Source: Muribaculaceae bacterium
GTDB lineage: Bacteria > Bacteroidota > Bacteroidia > Bacteroidales > Muribaculaceae
NCBI GenBank assembly: GCA_017621055.1
Contig: JAGATX010000009.1
Coordinates: 1 to 64,000, forward strand
Length of the DNA: 64,000 nt
Reading direction: 5' to 3'
The translations under genes and the position numbers were made by a program. Below are positions 8,663 through 17,524 of this stretch, piece by piece; positions within the stretch are counted from its first letter, which is position 1; each line of letters begins with the position of its first letter. The notes below the pieces were generated by a model that made no database searches, was not told where the DNA came from, and saw only the letters and a program-made list of their open reading frames with translations.

Positions 8663-10522
8663 TCAGGAAATTACGATTTCTTCCGAGGGGAAGTGCTGCG
8701 AGAGGTCCTTGCATCCGCGCATCAGGCCCATAAGCACCGACAGCAAACCTACGCGGCCGATGAACATGAGCATGGAGAGCAGCACTTTCGACGTGGCCGA
8801 CAGTTCGGAGGTAATTCCGAGCGACATGCCGTTGGTAGTCAGAGCCGACAGGCACTCGAAAATCACGGCCTTGGCTCTGAGTTGCGGGTCGACGAGCATC
8901 ACGGCGACGGTGAAGACTACAAACATCAGCAACGACAGCACGATGGTACCGTTGGCGCGACGGACAGAATCTGTGGATATTCGCCTGCCGAATGCCGCTA
9001 TTCCTTTGTGGCCGGCAATGAGTGCCCGCAGGTTGAGCATAGCCGCCGCGAAAGCGTTGACTTTTATACCTCCGGCCATGGACTGCGAAGCGCCGCCGAT
9101 CCACATCAGGAACATCAGCACGATGAGCGTAACGTTGAGAAAGCCTGCGGGATTGACGGGCGTGAAGCCCGCCGAGCGTGCCGTGGCGGAGTAGAACAGG
9201 CTCTGCATAACCTGTTTGCCGAGCGGAAGGTCGGCAAGACTGTTGCCGTGCTCCAATAAGAAGAAAATCACGGCTCCGGCAACGTAGAGAATGCCCGAGG
9301 TGACGAGTACGAGCTTTGTGTTGAGGTCATAGACGTGGACGGGGCGCCCGCGCCGCGGACGGCGCAGCAGGCAGTCGCGCCCGGCGGCGAGATAGCGGCG
9401 GATGGCTTCCTTGAAGTTCACAAGGTTAGGGAAGCCTATGCCTCCGGCGAGGATGAGGAGGGTCATCACGGCGTAGATGCCGATGCCGCCGTCGAAGAGA
9501 TAGCTGTTTGCCAGACCACCCGGGATTGTGCTCAGTCCCGAGTTGGTGAATGCCGCGATTGCGTGGAATGCTGCGGTGCCCGCGCCCTGCATCATCGTGG
9601 GCTTCAGCTCCGGCGGAAGTGCGAAGTATATTGCCAGTGCGCCGGCGGCCTCGACAGTGACGGTGAAAGCCAGGATATAGAGGAGCACCGAGCCTATGGC
9701 GCTCATGCTCTTGGAGTAGATGAAGTCGCGCATGAGCAGCTGGTTGAAAATGGAAGGGCGCCCGCTGAAAAACACCGAGAAGAAACTGGTGATTGTCAAC
9801 ACTCCGAGTGCGCCGATCTGCATCAGCACGGCAATCACCGTCCATCCCAACGGCGTGAAAGTCGAGCTGATGTCGACTGGCGAGAGACCCGTCATGCTCA
9901 CCGCCGATGCGGCTACGAAGAGGGCGTCGGTGAAATCGACGGGGCGGGTTGCGCAACGCGGCAGCATAAGCACGAAGGTGCCGGCGATGATGAACACCAG
10001 GAAGCTCACCGAGAGTATCAGCGAGGGATTGGTGCGTCGTCCCAGCATGTTCATGCATCCATAGCTCACCGTTGCCACGCTGTATATGCCCACTATCGCG
10101 AAATAATAAGATCTCAGACCCATAAAATTCCACGGCGGAGGCAGAGCGCCGATCTGCGGGAATATAACAGGGAGGATGGTAGTGAGCAGGGCAACGTCGC
10201 ACATCCTTTTCACCCATCCTCCGCGATGCGAGAGGACAGTGTTGCGGAAAATGGCGCCGAACATCGCCGCACCGATAAAAATCCATTGCGATCCACGGAT
10301 GAGCGAGCGCAGCAGCCGCCGGTTCACCGTTTCGTGCTCGAAACCTACATAAATTAATATAGAAGTGAGGGCTACCAGCGCGGCGAAAAAGACAACCACG
10401 CCGATTATGCGGGCGGCCACATCCACGCCGCGCGAAAAACGCACGCCGAAGCGGTAGGCGGCATTGCGCAGGCGGGCCGCCGCCTTTGCAGCCGTAGGGC
10501 CGAAGTACGAGGGTATGGGCAT
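8663..10522 (-). CDS. ktrB: Ktr/Trk potassium uptake channel subunit
   Basis: The 619-residue membrane protein belongs to the TrkH/KtrB superfamily. Four pore loops carry the expected selectivity-filter glycines: MTGLSPVD, TNSGLSTI, SAGFTPVN and TTNGMSLG. An N-terminal extension of about 130 residues with extra helices precedes the channel core, longer than in KtrB of Bacillus. I chose the ATG at 10522 (MPIPSYFG) because the frame upstream of it runs through a hairpin. It forms an operon with the RCK subunit and imports K+ driven by ion gradients. Confidence 0.9.
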   Translation of the reverse strand: MPIPSYFGPTAAKAAARLRNAAYRFGVRFSRGVDVAARIIGVVVFFAALVALTSILIYVGFEHETVNRRLLRSLIRGSQWIFIGAAMFGAIFRNTVLSHRGGWVKRMCDVALLTTILPVIFPQIGALPPPWNFMGLRSYYFAIVGIYSVATVSYGCMNMLGRRTNPSLILSVSFLVFIIAGTFVLMLPRCATRPVDFTDALFVAASAVSMTGLSPVDISSTFTPLGWTVIAVLMQIGALGVLTITSFFSVFFSGRPSIFNQLLMRDFIYSKSMSAIGSVLLYILAFTVTVEAAGALAIYFALPPELKPTMMQGAGTAAFHAIAAFTNSGLSTIPGGLANSYLFDGGIGIYAVMTLLILAGGIGFPNLVNFKEAIRRYLAAGRDCLLRRPRRGRPVHVYDLNTKLVLVTSGILYVAGAVIFFLLEHGNSLADLPLGKQVMQSLFYSATARSAGFTPVNPAGFLNVTLIVLMFLMWIGGASQSMAGGIKVNAFAAAMLNLRALIAGHKGIAAFGRRISTDSVRRANGTIVLSLLMFVVFTVAVMLVDPQLRAKAVIFECLSALTTNGMSLGITSELSATSKVLLSMLMFIGRVGLLSVLMGLMRGCKDLSQHFPSEEIVIS

Positions 10523-10554
10523 CTTTGTCGGTTTTGCATCCTTTATATAAATAA

Positions 10555-10586
10555 CGCTCCCGCCGGAAAAAAGGTCGGCGGGAGCG
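10555..10586 (-). terminator. Hairpin between the adhesin-like gene and ktrB
   Basis: Perfect 11-base arms CGCTCCCGCCG and CGGCGGGAGCG around a 10-base A-rich loop. On the minus strand it follows the stop of the 10635-12971 gene and is succeeded by TTATTTATATAAAG, an imperfect U-rich tail. It probably ends that transcript and insulates ktrB. Confidence 0.6.
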
Positions 10587-10634
10587 CTTTTATGAATTGC
10601 GGACGGCAAATGGCCGTCGGGGTGTGAGTGTCGA

Positions 10635-12971
10635 TTATTTCACCACGAGCTTGCGGGAGCTGCCGTCGCTGTAGCGTACGATATATATACCGGCATCGGA
10701 GGGCATGGCAGTGCCGAGGCTCTGACCCGAAACGGTGTATACGCCCGTTATCACGGCATCGGGGTCGGCCACGAGTTCGTCGTCCACGCCGGCGCCGGTT
10801 TCGGTGACTTTGATGGTCACTTCATGGCCGGGAACGCTGACGGTGACGTTGCCGTTGACAACCACGGCGGCGTCGCTGTGCCTGAGGGTGAGTACGGTGT
10901 TGCCGTAGCGTCCCGTAACTTCGCTTTCAAGGCCGGGGAGCTCACTGACGGCGAGGTTTTCGGCGGGGTGGTAGCTGTCGAGGGCCACGGTCACGGGGGT
11001 GCCGTCAGTGGGAAGGGTAACTTCCTCGACGTCGCAGCGCAGCCAGCCGTAGTGGCCTACGAGGTTGATGGCGAAGCTGTTGAAGCAGGGACCGTATTCG
11101 CCGTCGATATAAGCCAGGGGCGAGAGGCTCGTGCGGTAAGAATCGCTTTCGTATTTGATCTGTTTGAGCAGGTAGGACAGCACATAGTTGTCGACGTTGG
11201 GTATCTTGCTCTGAACGGGTGCGAAGTAGTCGAAGCCGCTGGCATGGAAGCCGCTGAATACCACGATATAGCCGATGCGGCTGTCATCGAGGACTATGGG
11301 GTTGGTGAACGAGAAGGGGATGGTGTAGAAATCGAGGTTGTTGGCACCGGGATTGTACACTATCATGTCGGCTGCTTCGCAGGTGGCTTCGGACAGGGGA
11401 TGCCCGAAGTCCACTTCGCCGGTTTCCATCAGGGGGTAAACGGCGAGTTTGAGCGTGGGGTTTGCACCCTGGGCGAGCTGACCGAGAGCGAGCACGTGAG
11501 CGCCTTCAACCATCAGCGGAGCTCCGGCCGAGGGGTAGATGGCGTTGATGATGCCGTCGACATATACGTCGTATTCGGGGTTGTCCTCGCCGGGGAAAGT
11601 CTGACTGTACCAGTAAGCGTCGGCGTTGGCGTCATAGCCGGTGATGGGAGTCTCCATCACACCGAAATCTACATAGTGCGACAGATAGGTGGCGCCGTCG
11701 GTGTTGGGTTCGTAGGGGAGGAGACCACCTTGCCAAAGACCTGCGTTGCTGCTCATGAACTCGGCGCGGCCGCCGGCCTGCATGTAGTCGATGGCCATGG
11801 AGTATGTGCCGGGGCTTGCGCCGGGCATCTGGGCGGTGAGGGTCACGGGGTAGTACATGTTGTTGCGGGTGGTGAAGTCGCTGGTGTAGTCGTGTTCATA
11901 TTCGACTGTCAGGGCGGCGTCGGTGCTGTTCACCATCTGGTTGGTTACAGGATCCATATAGGTCCATGTGCATGCTTCGGTTCCGTAAGGTGAGGTGTTC
12001 TCGAAGGTTATGGGCGATTTGATGCCGTACTGGGCGATGCGCAGACCCATGGCACCCCAGCCGGGTTGTTCGTCGTAGCCCCAGTAGAGGGTGTTGAGGG
12101 GAGTGGCGTAGCTCACGTCGTCGAGCACCGGATATCCCACACGTACATTGTCGACAAACATGGTGTTGCCGTCGGTGCCTACATAGCGGAACGCGAACTG
12201 TGCTTTTTTCTCGTGATAGTCGGCAATACTCACAGCCTTTTGCTCGAGGCTGGAAGGAGTAAGTTCCATCAGTTCGGTAGCGGTGAGGTCGGCAGCGTAC
12301 TGATCGACGGCGTCCCATATTTTTGTCCACTCGGTTTCGCCTTCGGCTTTGGCCATTATCTGCATGGTGGCGGCCACTTTGCGCTCGCCAACGAATTCGC
12401 CGGTGCTCCAGTCGATATTGTCGATCTGGAAGAGGAACAGGGGTTCGATGTAGGCGTCGAATGTAAGAATCATGTTGCCTTTCACTTCAATCACAGGAGT
12501 GATGAGCCATTCGTCCTGGTGTGCCGTGGCGAACGATATGCCGGCGTATATCACACCGTCGGAAGGTGCCGGCAGCATGGGGTTGGCCACCGACAGTCCC
12601 CATTTTTCATTATCCTTGAGGGTAGCGTCGCCGTGGCTCTCCATGGTCCAGCCTTCGGGCAGCCATGTGGCCGTTGTCTGGTCCCAGCCTTCGAAGCTCT
12701 CGGTGAAAGTACCGTCGGAGGCAACCGCACGGGCCGGGCTGAACTGGTAGGGGTTCGCCACAGTGGTGAACGTGGGGCGTACTGTCGGGAGGCTCTTGAG
12801 CGAATAGCGGCTGTCCACAGCGGCGGCGCGGATGCCGCGGGCGGTGCGCATAACCGTGGGCGTCAGGGCGTCGCACCCTTGAACCACTTCGGCTTCGGGC
12901 TCTGTGGCCGTTGCCGGTAATGCAAGCGCTGCGGCAAGCAGGGGCAGTAATAATTTCTTCATCCTTTGCAA
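10635..12971 (-). CDS. Secreted adhesin-like protein with type IX sorting-type C-terminus
   Basis: A 778-residue exported protein. The signal peptide is MKKLLLPLLAAALALPATA (after a short MQR). Residues about 90-250 resemble the choice-of-anchor J / cleaved adhesin fold (TESFEGWDQ, LPEGWTMES, EWLITPVIEVKGN). The last 40 residues, VITGVYTVSGQSLGT through GIYIVRYSDGSSRKLVVK, fit the type A C-terminal sorting domain recognised by the type IX secretion system. It may therefore be surface-exposed or secreted. No catalytic domain is recognised. It is transcribed alone, with a -7 box TATCTTTG at 13036-13043. Confidence 0.75.
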   Translation of the reverse strand: MQRMKKLLLPLLAAALALPATATEPEAEVVQGCDALTPTVMRTARGIRAAAVDSRYSLKSLPTVRPTFTTVANPYQFSPARAVASDGTFTESFEGWDQTTATWLPEGWTMESHGDATLKDNEKWGLSVANPMLPAPSDGVIYAGISFATAHQDEWLITPVIEVKGNMILTFDAYIEPLFLFQIDNIDWSTGEFVGERKVAATMQIMAKAEGETEWTKIWDAVDQYAADLTATELMELTPSSLEQKAVSIADYHEKKAQFAFRYVGTDGNTMFVDNVRVGYPVLDDVSYATPLNTLYWGYDEQPGWGAMGLRIAQYGIKSPITFENTSPYGTEACTWTYMDPVTNQMVNSTDAALTVEYEHDYTSDFTTRNNMYYPVTLTAQMPGASPGTYSMAIDYMQAGGRAEFMSSNAGLWQGGLLPYEPNTDGATYLSHYVDFGVMETPITGYDANADAYWYSQTFPGEDNPEYDVYVDGIINAIYPSAGAPLMVEGAHVLALGQLAQGANPTLKLAVYPLMETGEVDFGHPLSEATCEAADMIVYNPGANNLDFYTIPFSFTNPIVLDDSRIGYIVVFSGFHASGFDYFAPVQSKIPNVDNYVLSYLLKQIKYESDSYRTSLSPLAYIDGEYGPCFNSFAINLVGHYGWLRCDVEEVTLPTDGTPVTVALDSYHPAENLAVSELPGLESEVTGRYGNTVLTLRHSDAAVVVNGNVTVSVPGHEVTIKVTETGAGVDDELVADPDAVITGVYTVSGQSLGTAMPSDAGIYIVRYSDGSSRKLVVK

Positions 12972-13279
12972 TGCTTTAAATGATTGTACCTATTGTTGTT
13001 TAGTTATTTTCTCGTGTGTGGTATATAGTAGAACGCAAAGATAGGCATAATTTTGTCAACAGCCCAATTATATTACAGCAATTAAATAAATGCCTGGAAA
13101 ATTCTGTAATTTTAAGTTAAAATAGCCCTCCGTCCTTAAAACCCGATTGCCCGCCTCTCTCGGCGAAATTTTTTTGGTGAGGAAAGCGAACGGGGAGGGT
13201 ATCATTTTTCGGGGGTGGATGTGAGGATGTCGGCAAAATTTTTGTAATTTTGCACAAAGACTAACCTAATACCCCGGAT
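12972..13279. promoter_or_regulatory. Divergent promoter region
   Basis: This 308-base gap separates the adhesin-like gene from ilvA. On the minus strand TATCTTTG (13036-13043) is a good -7 box for the adhesin-like gene. On the plus strand TAATTTTG (13245-13252) is a -7 box 27 bases before the ilvA start. I see no convincing -33 elements, no leader peptide rich in branched-chain codons and no other gene. Confidence 0.5.
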
Positions 13280-14476
13280 ATGCTCGAGATCAGCGAAATA
13301 TTCAATGCAGCGGCCGTGCTCAAGGGCGTGGCCCGCAAGACATCCATAATACCGGCGCCGAAGATCAACCCCAAAGTGTCGGTTTTTCTCAAAACCGAGA
13401 ACCTGCAGCTCACCGGCTCGTTCAAGCTGCGCGGCGCCTACTATAAAATATCGCAACTCAGCGACGAGGAGAAAGCACGCGGCGTGATAGCGTGCTCGGC
13501 GGGCAACCATGCGCAGGGCGTGGCCCTCGGCGCAACTCATAACGGCATAAAATCGCTCATCTGCCTTCCTGCCGGTGCGCCCATCTCCAAAATCGAGGCC
13601 ACCAAGGGCTATGGCGCCGAAGTTTGCCTGGTGCCTGGCGTCTACGACGATGCCAATGCCCGCGCCCTCGAGCTGCAGAAAGAACACGGCTACTCTTTTG
13701 TCCATCCCTTCGACGACCCCAAGGTCATTGCCGGCCAGGGAACCATAGGTCTGGAAATTCTCGAGCAGATGCCCGATGTGGAAGCCGTGGTTGTGCCTAT
13801 CGGCGGCGGTGGTCTCATTTCGGGAGTGGCATATGCGGTGAAGACTCTGCGCCCCGACGTCAAGGTCTACGGCGTTCAGTCTACGGGCGCACCCTCCATG
13901 GCGGCGTCGCTCAAGGAGGGCAAGCTATGCCATCTCAACGATGTAAGTACCATAGCCGACGGCATTGCCGTGAAGGAACCGGGCGTGAATACCTTCGATA
14001 TGTGCAGCCGTTATGTCGACGAAGTCGTGACTGTCTCCGACGACGAAATAGCGGCGGCCATCCTGGCGCTGATAGAGCAGCAGAAGCTCATTGCCGAGGG
14101 CGCCGGCGCCGTTGCCGTCGCTGCCGTGATGTTCGATAAATTGCCGGTTGAGGGCAAAAAGACCGTCTGTCTCGTCTCGGGCGGCAATATCGATGTCAAC
14201 ACCCTCAGCAGGGTCATTACCCGCGGTCTGGCGAAGAGCGGCCGGAACTATACGTTCATCATCGATCTTGCCGACAAACCCGGCCAGCTCTCGGGGGTGT
14301 GCCGCGCCATCGGCGACAATGGCGGCAACATCATCTCCGTCACCCACGAGCGAATAAACACCAGCACAAACATCAACGGCTGCACCATCCGCGTGGAAGT
14401 CGAGACGCGCGACCCCGAGCACATAGAAGTGCTTCGCCGCGCTCTTGTCGACGGCGGATATAACGTTGTGAAATAA
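13280..14476 (+). CDS. ilvA: Threonine ammonia-lyase with ACT domain
   Basis: A fold type II PLP enzyme of 398 residues. The PLP lysine is K49 in TGSFKLRGAYY, followed by SAGNHAQGVA and the phosphate-binding loop PIGGGGLISG. A single ACT-like regulatory domain fills the last 75 residues (FIIDLADKPGQLSGVCRAIGDNGGNI). It deaminates L-threonine to 2-oxobutanoate. The shorter one-ACT form is seen both in catabolic enzymes and in isoleucine biosynthesis in Bacteroidetes; no other ilv gene is near, so its role (biosynthetic or degradative) is open. Serine may also be a substrate. Confidence 0.9.
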   Translation: MLEISEIFNAAAVLKGVARKTSIIPAPKINPKVSVFLKTENLQLTGSFKLRGAYYKISQLSDEEKARGVIACSAGNHAQGVALGATHNGIKSLICLPAGAPISKIEATKGYGAEVCLVPGVYDDANARALELQKEHGYSFVHPFDDPKVIAGQGTIGLEILEQMPDVEAVVVPIGGGGLISGVAYAVKTLRPDVKVYGVQSTGAPSMAASLKEGKLCHLNDVSTIADGIAVKEPGVNTFDMCSRYVDEVVTVSDDEIAAAILALIEQQKLIAEGAGAVAVAAVMFDKLPVEGKKTVCLVSGGNIDVNTLSRVITRGLAKSGRNYTFIIDLADKPGQLSGVCRAIGDNGGNIISVTHERINTSTNINGCTIRVEVETRDPEHIEVLRRALVDGGYNVVK

Positions 14477-14497
14477 CCAAAGAAAAGCAATCATTAT

Positions 14498-15703
14498 ATG
14501 AAACAGATACTTGCCCTCGCCACGGCGGCGCTGATAGCCGTGCCCGGCACCGTCGGCCAGACACCTGCCGACACCACGGCAGCCGATACCACCTTTGTAT
14601 TCACCGACGTGATATCGCTGCCAACCACCTCAGTAAAGGATCAGAACAAGAGCGGCACATGCTGGTGTTTTGCCGGCACGTCGTTCTTCGAAGACGAGAT
14701 ACGCCGTAACGGCGGCGACTCGCTCGATATTTCGGAAATGTACACCGTCAGGCGCTGCTATGAGGACAAGGCGGAGAAGTTCGTGCGCATGTACGGCGCC
14801 ATGAACTTTGCGCCCGGCGGCTCCATCCTGGATGTGCCTTATGTCTGGGAGCGATACGGCGCTGTTCCCGAGGAAGTGTACACCGGTCTGGAATATGGAG
14901 AGGACAAGCACGTGCACGGCGAACTCGATGCCGCTCTGGAGGCCTACGTCAAGGCTGTGGTGGCCAATCCCAACAAAAAGATATCGACGGCATGGCGTCG
15001 CGGTCTGCAGGGCATACTCGACGCCTACCTCGGCCCCGTGCCCGAAACGTTCGAATACAACGGACGCACTTACACCCCGCAGACCTACGCACAGTCGTTG
15101 CCGCTGAACCTCGGCGACTATGTGCCGGTAACGTCGTTCACCCATCATCCCTTCTACACCTCGTTCCCCATCGAAGTGGCCGACAACTGGCTGTGGGGTT
15201 CATACTATAATGTGCCGCTCGACGAACTTAAGGCTATTGTGGACAACTCGCTGGAACAGGGTCACACCCTGGTGTGGGCCGCCGACGTCAGCGAGGGCGG
15301 CTTCAAGTGGACCGACGGCGTGGCACTCATGCCCGTGGAGCGGAACGAGGCCGATATGGAAGGCACCGAGCTGGCACGCTGGGTACATCTTTCCGACCGT
15401 GAGCGCGCCAACAGCCGCTTCGACTTCAAAGGCCCGGTGCCCGAGATGGTAATCACTCAGGAAATACGTCAGGAAATGTTCGACCGTCAGGAAACCACCG
15501 ATGATCACGGAATGGAGATAGTTGGCACCGCCACCGACCAGAACGGCAACCGCTACTATAAGGTGAAGAATTCGTGGGATACCAACCAGAAGTACGATGG
15601 CTTCTTTTATGTCTCGGAGCCTTACTTCCTTGCCAAGACGATCAACGTCTACGTCCATCGCGACGCCATCCCGGCCGCCACGCGCCGCCGTCTCGGCCTA
15701 TGA
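14498..15703 (+). CDS. Exported C1-family cysteine aminopeptidase (PepC/bleomycin hydrolase type)
   Basis: A papain-superfamily peptidase of 401 residues with a signal peptide (MKQILALATAALIAVPGTVG). The catalytic cysteine is C55 in KSGTCWCFAGTSF, the histidine is in TDDHGMEIVGTA and the asparagine in YYKVKNSWD. The layout matches the C1B aminopeptidase C family, but unlike cytoplasmic PepC it is exported, so it probably trims peptides in the periplasm. It begins 21 bases after ilvA and overlaps the start of the SPOR lipoprotein by 4 bases. Confidence 0.88.
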   Translation: MKQILALATAALIAVPGTVGQTPADTTAADTTFVFTDVISLPTTSVKDQNKSGTCWCFAGTSFFEDEIRRNGGDSLDISEMYTVRRCYEDKAEKFVRMYGAMNFAPGGSILDVPYVWERYGAVPEEVYTGLEYGEDKHVHGELDAALEAYVKAVVANPNKKISTAWRRGLQGILDAYLGPVPETFEYNGRTYTPQTYAQSLPLNLGDYVPVTSFTHHPFYTSFPIEVADNWLWGSYYNVPLDELKAIVDNSLEQGHTLVWAADVSEGGFKWTDGVALMPVERNEADMEGTELARWVHLSDRERANSRFDFKGPVPEMVITQEIRQEMFDRQETTDDHGMEIVGTATDQNGNRYYKVKNSWDTNQKYDGFFYVSEPYFLAKTINVYVHRDAIPAATRRRLGL

Positions 15704-16230
15704 AACACATTTTCTATCCGATAGTTGCGCTCATCGCCGTCTGTGCGGCGATGAGCGGCTGCCGCACCTCCGAGGCTAACTATAGTCAGGCATATGAGCG
15801 GGCTATGGCAGGAAGGGACAGCGCCATGGCTATCGACTCCACCATCTATGGCCGCTATCGCCGCGACTTCACCACACAGCAAGTGCAGCTTGCCGGCGGA
15901 CGCACCGCCGACGTCATTGTGCAGAGGGTGAAACTCACCGACGGAATGGGCGTGCCGCCGGAATACCTCAGGCGCTACAACGTTGTGGTAGGCCGTTTCA
16001 AGCAGATCTTCAATGCCCGCAGCATGCGCGAACGACTTGCCGACAGCGGCTTTCCCCGCGCCATGGTGCTGGAGACCGCCGAACCATACTACTATGTTGT
16101 AATCAACTCGTTTGCTACTGCCGACGAGGCCTTTGCCGCCATGGACTCTATCGCTGAGGGTGCCATAGCCATGCGTCCGCCGCTGCCATATGTCCTCGAT
16201 GCCACAGCAGCCCGCACACCGAGACGATAA
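15700..16230 (+). CDS. SPOR-domain lipoprotein
   Basis: This 176-residue lipoprotein has the lipobox cysteine C21 in AAMSGCRTS. The C-terminal half, YNVVVGRFKQIFNARSMRERL and YYYVVINSFATADEAFAAMDSI, has the two-repeat pattern of SPOR domains, which bind denuded peptidoglycan at division sites. The start was taken at 15700 because it gives a lipoprotein signal and overlaps the stop of the peptidase gene (ATGA). A role at the septum is inference from the domain. Confidence 0.8.
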   Translation: MKHIFYPIVALIAVCAAMSGCRTSEANYSQAYERAMAGRDSAMAIDSTIYGRYRRDFTTQQVQLAGGRTADVIVQRVKLTDGMGVPPEYLRRYNVVVGRFKQIFNARSMRERLADSGFPRAMVLETAEPYYYVVINSFATADEAFAAMDSIAEGAIAMRPPLPYVLDATAARTPRR

Positions 16231-16294
16231 TAGGAATAATTGTGGAACATGCCGAAAAATTATGTTGTAAAATATGTTTTTCAAAAACTTTTCT

Positions 16295-16302
16295 TAACTT
16301 TG
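16295..16302 (+). promoter_or_regulatory. -7 box of a free-standing transcription unit
   Basis: TAACTTTG followed by C, the strong form of the Bacteroidetes -7 element, in an AT-rich stretch downstream of the SPOR gene. The predicted transcription start is near 16308. No gene of ordinary size follows on the plus strand before the terminator at 16538. Confidence 0.55.
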
Positions 16303-16367
16303 CAGCGTTTTAGAAGGAAAAGAAATGGGCTCCGGCCCTCATGTTTCACTAATTATTTAGGTTTGCA

Positions 16368-16454
16368 ATGTTACGATTTTTACGAAAAGCAGTAATGTGG
16401 TACTTTGAAGAAAGTGCCTACGCCTATCGGGAGGAAGAGAGCGCCTGGCGCTGA
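16368..16454 (+). CDS. Possible 28-residue peptide
   Basis: ATG at 16368 opens a 28-codon frame ending at TGA: a basic start (MLRFLRKAVMWYF) followed by an acidic, tyrosine-rich tail (EESAYAYREEESAWR). It sits about 60 bases after a predicted transcription start. The composition is protein-like, but it could equally be a chance frame within a structured RNA. No homologue is known to me. Confidence 0.3.
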   Translation: MLRFLRKAVMWYFEESAYAYREEESAWR

Positions 16455-16537
16455 TTCCCTCCAAAATCGAGAACAAAATCCGAAATTCAAGCCCGGCAGG
16501 GCCAAAGACTGCCTTTGAAGCCGGGTAATCACAACAA

Positions 16538-16570
16538 AAAGCCCGTCCGGCACTGTGTCGGACGGGCTTT
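16538..16570. terminator. Bidirectional terminator between the small transcription unit and the phosphorylase
   Basis: Arms AAAGCCCGTCCG and CGGACGGGCTTT, 12 bases each, perfect. T-tracts lie on both sides (TTTTTG on the minus strand, CTTTTC on the plus strand). It should end both the plus-strand unit and the minus-strand phosphorylase mRNA. Confidence 0.8.
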
Positions 16571-16589
16571 TCGCTGATATGCGGTAGGA

Positions 16590-17462
16590 TCAGATGCGCT
16601 CCAGCACAGTGGCTATGAGGTCGCGGATGCCCGATTTGTAGTTGGGGTTGGCGTTGTTGTTGTATCGGTTGGCGATAATGGAGCAGACGGTCATGCATCG
16701 ATGACCCATGAGCCTTCCGAGGCCGGCGAGGGGCGCACTCTCCATTTCGTAGTTGGTGATTTTCTGCCCTTTGTATTCGAAACTCTCTATCAGGCTGTTG
16801 AGGTCGGGGTTGCTCAGGTGCAGACGCAGCTGGCGTCCCTGGGGACCGTAGAAGCCCACGGCCGAAATGGTGTTGCCGCGCACCATGTCGTCGCCGCCGA
16901 TGCGGTCCACCAGCTCGCGGTCGGCCTCCACCACATAAGGTTTGGCCCACAAAGGGTTCCAGCGGGTATGCTCGCACAGGGCATGCTCGTAATCAAGGTC
17001 GGACACGCTGTCGCGGCCGGCGTAGTAATTGAGCACACCGTCGAAACCTATCGACTTGGCGGCGATAACGGGAGTGCCCAAGGTTAGTTCAGGCTGCAGG
17101 GCGCCGGAGGTGCCTATGCGCACCATCGTGAGGCTGCGGACGTCGTTGCGCACCTCCCGGGTGGCGAAATCGATGTTTGCGAGGGCATCCAGCTCGTTGA
17201 TGACGATGTCGATGTTGTCGGGACCGATGCCGTGGCTTATGCACATTATGGGTTTGCCTTTGTAAGTGCCTCCGATGGTATGGAACTCGCGGGAGTTGAC
17301 CTCGAAGGTGCGGGTGTCGAAAAATTCGGCAACCATGTTTACGCGTCCGGGATCGCCGACGAGGATAATCTTGTCGGTTAGCTGTTCGGGGTGAAGATGG
17401 ATGTGGAATGCTGTGCCGTCGGGGTTGATAATGAATTCCGAAGGTGGGATTATTCGTGCCAT
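16590..17462 (-). CDS. Nucleoside phosphorylase (uridine phosphorylase-like)
   Basis: Residues 1-290 carry the PNP/UDP-phosphorylase fold: GDPGRVNMVAEFFD (phosphate and ribose site), MCISHGIGPDNIDIVINEL, MVRIGTSGALQPE, and NYEMESAPLAGLGRLMG, whose Glu-Met-Glu binds ribose. It cleaves nucleosides with phosphate to free base and ribose 1-phosphate. The sequence is nearer to uridine phosphorylase than to purine phosphorylase by overall pattern, but substrate cannot be fixed by eye. I chose the ATG at 17462 because a longer frame upstream runs through dprA on another frame. Confidence 0.85.
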   Translation of the reverse strand: MARIIPPSEFIINPDGTAFHIHLHPEQLTDKIILVGDPGRVNMVAEFFDTRTFEVNSREFHTIGGTYKGKPIMCISHGIGPDNIDIVINELDALANIDFATREVRNDVRSLTMVRIGTSGALQPELTLGTPVIAAKSIGFDGVLNYYAGRDSVSDLDYEHALCEHTRWNPLWAKPYVVEADRELVDRIGGDDMVRGNTISAVGFYGPQGRQLRLHLSNPDLNSLIESFEYKGQKITNYEMESAPLAGLGRLMGHRCMTVCSIIANRYNNNANPNYKSGIRDLIATVLERI

Positions 17463-17524
17463 ATGCTGTGGTTTTATGTTATTTATATTTATATATGTTA
17501 TAACGCTCTGCGGCGCAAAAGTTC

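Larger units (their letters stand above)
16308..16573 (+). ncRNA. Candidate structured small RNA (possibly 6S-like / Bacteroidales-1 type)
   Basis: About 265 bases bounded by a -7 box and a strong hairpin terminator, without an ordinary gene. The 5' part (CTCCGGC near 16330) can pair with the 3' part (GCCGGG, 16520-16525), and the latter also pairs locally with CCCGGC (16492-16497). A promoter-to-terminator stand-alone RNA with paired ends is what is described for the Bacteroidales-1 motif and for 6S RNAs, but I cannot fold or search it, so the family is a guess. It overlaps a 28-codon open frame. Confidence 0.4.

Noticed and set aside
10824..11993. A 389-codon plus-strand frame inside the adhesin-like gene
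   Set aside because: Valine/glycine-rich shadow of the minus-strand gene, which has a signal peptide and a C-terminal sorting domain.
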